A DNA stretch of 15,934 nt, from NCBI GenBank assembly GCA_005801395.1, contig SYDV01000476.1, positions 1 to 15,934 on the forward strand, given 5' to 3'. The first letter of the stretch is position 1, and every line of letters starts with the position of its first letter. This stretch comes from Planctomycetia bacterium (GTDB lineage: Bacteria > Planctomycetota > UBA11346). A program made the position numbers and the translations under genes. Under the pieces are notes generated by a model. It saw only the letters and a program-made list of their open reading frames with translations. It did not search any database and was not told the origin of the DNA. Of the stretch, positions 14,052 through 15,934 are shown in pieces.

Positions 14052-14698
14052 AAATCACCACGCATAATATTTTCAAGTTGATCTTTGAGTGCCGCGCGAC
14101 CGCGACATAAGCGCACTTCCACCGCTTGGCGGCTAATGTGAAGACGCTCAGCAATGGCTTCGTGATCTAAGCCTTCATCAATGCGTAATTGCAATGCTTC
14201 ACGTTGAGTTTCTGGCAATTCATTCAGCGCTCGACGCACGGCTGTTAATCGTTCGCGCGATAAAAATAAATCGGTGGGATTACGTCCCATATCGCCCGTC
14301 GCGGAATGATCGCCCAAAACATCATGCGAAACGCCGCGGCGACGATCTTCACGCCGTAAAAAATCCAGACTGGCATTGCGGGCCAATTGGAACAGCCAAC
14401 CGCGCAACGCTGCCGGATCTCGAACGGTATCGATACGACGCACCACTTTAAGACTTACTTCCTGATACACATCATCCACGGACGATGCGTCGCGCACATA
14501 ACGTTGAATCGTGCGACGGAGCGCTCCCTCTTCACGGGCCAAAAGCGCCAAGGGTTCGGCTTGGTCGTTAACCTCGGTCATGGCTACAGCAGCAATGGTG
14601 TTGGTAAGCGGTGACATCGTAGGTGGGGACGACGACGACGGGGATAACCTTACTTGGTCCTTCCCAGATGCTTGCACATGATCAGATACATTGCTCAC
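14048..14698 (-). CDS. ECF-family RNA polymerase sigma factor
   Basis: A 216-residue extracytoplasmic-function sigma factor directing RNA polymerase to a stress or developmental regulon. Region 2 spans about 52-118 with 'SVDDVYQEVSLKVVRRI' for core binding and 'ALRGWLFQLARNASLDFLRR' for -10 recognition. Region 4 spans about 148-210 with LPETQREAL and the helix-turn-helix 'LDHEAIAERLHISRQAVEVRL'. Regions 1 and 3 are absent, as expected. The first 45 residues are a non-conserved, Ser/Pro-rich extension encoded in part by (GAC)4 on the plus strand. The GTG at 14698 is the first start in frame after a stop and has no clear Shine-Dalgarno; the ATGs at 14617 or 14581 would give forms without the extension. 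It follows the parvulin gene by 26 bases and overlaps the anti-sigma gene. Confidence 0.92.
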   Translation of the reverse strand: MSNVSDHVQASGKDQVRLSPSSSSPPTMSPLTNTIAAVAMTEVNDQAEPLALLAREEGALRRTIQRYVRDASSVDDVYQEVSLKVVRRIDTVRDPAALRGWLFQLARNASLDFLRREDRRRGVSHDVLGDHSATGDMGRNPTDLFLSRERLTAVRRALNELPETQREALQLRIDEGLDHEAIAERLHISRQAVEVRLCRGRAALKDQLENIMRGDL

Positions 14699-14724
14699 AG
14701 GCAGTTGTCCAAATGGCGGTTGGC

Positions 14725-15934
14725 TTACTGTTCAAACAAGACCGTCAAGGAAATGATATCACGAATGGACGCCTTTTGGCGTAACATGGCGACAGCGGCG
14801 AATCGCGCCGCGCTCACTTGGTCGCGCCGCAAGCTACTCTCGATTTCAGCAACCACTACGGCAAATGCTCTACTATGAGCTCCCACACGTTCGCTAACGA
14901 ATAGTAGGTAGGCGTTGTTATCGATATTCAAAACGGGAGAAGCCTCACCAACCTTAGCGGTTTCAAAAACCAGATTGTCAAATGCGGCCTGATAGGTTCC
15001 CGTTTCAACCCACCCCATATCCCCGCCATCAACCGCATTAGGGCCCTGACTAAATTGTTTGGCGATTGTCTTAAAGGCTTCCACGTCTTTGCCCACTAAC
15101 TTTGCACGTAATTCTTCTAGCGCCGCAGCCGTCATCGCCGCATCCCGTAATAACTTCGCTCGTTCTTCAATTTTTACTGCCTGCAGAGCAAGATCCAAAG
15201 ATACCGCGTCTAATTCCGTACGTGATGCTTGCTGTGCGATTTCTTGAACCGCTTGAGCTAATAAGCGTTCTTGTTCATCTGCTGAAGCAATGGTGTAAGC
15301 CTCAATTCGACTTTCACTCGCATTCCGAATTGCTGGATCAAGCACATCCTGTGCGCGTCTAAACATCGCCGTGCGCATTTGTTTAATTTCCTGACGCTCA
15401 GCTATGCTACTCGGGCGCAAAATAATTTGATAGACTTTCGCACGTGCCGGACGGCTAAAATCAGCCTGTCGGGCTTTATAACTACGTTCCATATATTCGG
15501 GTGCGATATGCGGCACGCGACTTTCAAAATAACCCATCACCAATTCAATAATTTGTTGCCGTATAATAAATTTACGCTCTTCCGCCTGTTCACGTAGCGA
15601 ATTTCCTCGACCTGACGCGCGCGACCGTTCCATTACCATTTGTGAAATGCGCTCGTAATCGACTAAACGAAAACCACGCTGTTCCGACAAAGCATAGCCA
15701 TATTGAATTAATAATTCTTCTTCGGTTAATTCGACCAATGATTCTTCAGCGAAAGCAATAATCTCGGAACGCGTGGTCGGACGTGGACGGCCACGACGCT
15801 CATAATCAGACATGCGCATAGCATTGCGGCGCATAATATCGCCGAGTGAAATCACCGAATCATTAACATAACGCAACGTCAAATCAGCCGTGCTGGCATC
15901 TCTTTCGCCAGCGAAAATCGCCCCCCCACTTAAA
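14725..15934 (-). CDS. SurA/PpiC-like periplasmic parvulin chaperone, 5' truncated by window edge
   Basis: At least 402 residues of a peptidyl-prolyl isomerase/chaperone for outer membrane proteins. The frame is open to the window edge, so the TTG at 15882 is internal and the true start with its signal peptide lies outside. The SurA-type helical N-domain begins with 'LRYVNDSVISLGDI'. Numbering from 15882, 'APEYMERSYKARQADFSRPARAKVYQIIL' marks entry to the parvulin domain (about 127-155), and 'FKTIAKQFSQGPNAVDGGDMGWV' (270-292) plus 'FDNLVFETAKVGEASPV' (301-317) complete it. Between these lies about 100 residues of Ala/Glu/Arg-rich helix, far longer than usual, so the domain carries a large insertion. 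Only one PPIase domain is present. It heads the sigma/anti-sigma genes with a 26-base gap, linking it to envelope stress. Confidence 0.85.
   Translation of the reverse strand, partial: LSGGAIFAGERDASTADLTLRYVNDSVISLGDIMRRNAMRMSDYERRGRPRPTTRSEIIAFAEESLVELTEEELLIQYGYALSEQRGFRLVDYERISQMVMERSRASGRGNSLREQAEERKFIIRQQIIELVMGYFESRVPHIAPEYMERSYKARQADFSRPARAKVYQIILRPSSIAERQEIKQMRTAMFRRAQDVLDPAIRNASESRIEAYTIASADEQERLLAQAVQEIAQQASRTELDAVSLDLALQAVKIEERAKLLRDAAMTAAALEELRAKLVGKDVEAFKTIAKQFSQGPNAVDGGDMGWVETGTYQAAFDNLVFETAKVGEASPVLNIDNNAYLLFVSERVGAHSRAFAVVVAEIESSLRRDQVSAARFAAVAMLRQKASIRDIISLTVLFEQ

Noticed and set aside
14627..14640. GAC trinucleotide run as a phase-variable repeat
   Set aside because: Only four units, and trinucleotide changes would keep the sigma frame; it just encodes a Ser tract.

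Overview
This window shows a Gram-negative-type bacterium, judged from SurA-like and HtrA-like periplasmic proteins, an ECF sigma/anti-sigma pair and several Sec signal peptides. The lineage cannot be fixed from sequence alone. A PVC-superphylum or other environmental lineage would fit, but that is inference. Shine-Dalgarno motifs are clear at several starts, and ATGA stop/start overlaps are frequent. No tRNA, rRNA, CRISPR array or transposase was seen.

Layout. (1) 1-437: 3' end of an oligopeptide ABC transporter substrate-binding protein, cut by the window edge. (2) 1589-524, minus strand: a DPM-like family 2 glycosyltransferase followed 22 bp later by an unrecognised 78-residue protein; tandem hairpins separate this from gene 1. 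(3) 1866-9196, plus strand: a tight five-gene operon with a radical SAM enzyme of the ArsS type, an exported DUF547 protein, a two-module GT2/GT-C glycosyltransferase, a DUF2064 (CofC/MobA-like) transferase, and a membrane flavin/iron-sulfur oxidoreductase. Three of its four junctions are ATGA overlaps. (4) 9706-9320, minus: a small exported basic/acidic protein behind a nested palindrome. (5) 11403-9928, minus: an HtrA/Do serine protease with its own promoter and terminator-like hairpin. (6) 11667-13481, plus: a single-pass membrane protein with a large helical, HEAT-like extracytoplasmic part. (7) 15934-13515, minus: an apparent operon of a SurA/PpiC-like parvulin (5' end outside the window), an ECF sigma factor and its zinc-finger-type anti-sigma factor.

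Two themes emerge. The first is a biosynthetic operon built around a radical SAM enzyme related to ArsS, which 5'-deoxyadenosylates dimethylarsinite in arsenosugar synthesis. Here it travels with three different sugar or nucleotidyl transferases, one divergently encoded, and with an electron-transfer protein, but with no arsM methyltransferase. The product is therefore unknown: arsenosugar-like or another glycosylated small molecule. Within it, the oxidoreductase has a thioredoxin-reductase-like domain that looks circularly permuted and fused to a NapH/CcoG-like polyferredoxin, and the large glycosyltransferase fuses two unrelated folds. These are the most unusual proteins in the window. The second theme is envelope quality control: parvulin chaperone, ECF sigma, anti-sigma and HtrA protease lie within 6 kb, as expected for an RpoE-like stress response, although regulation between them is inference.
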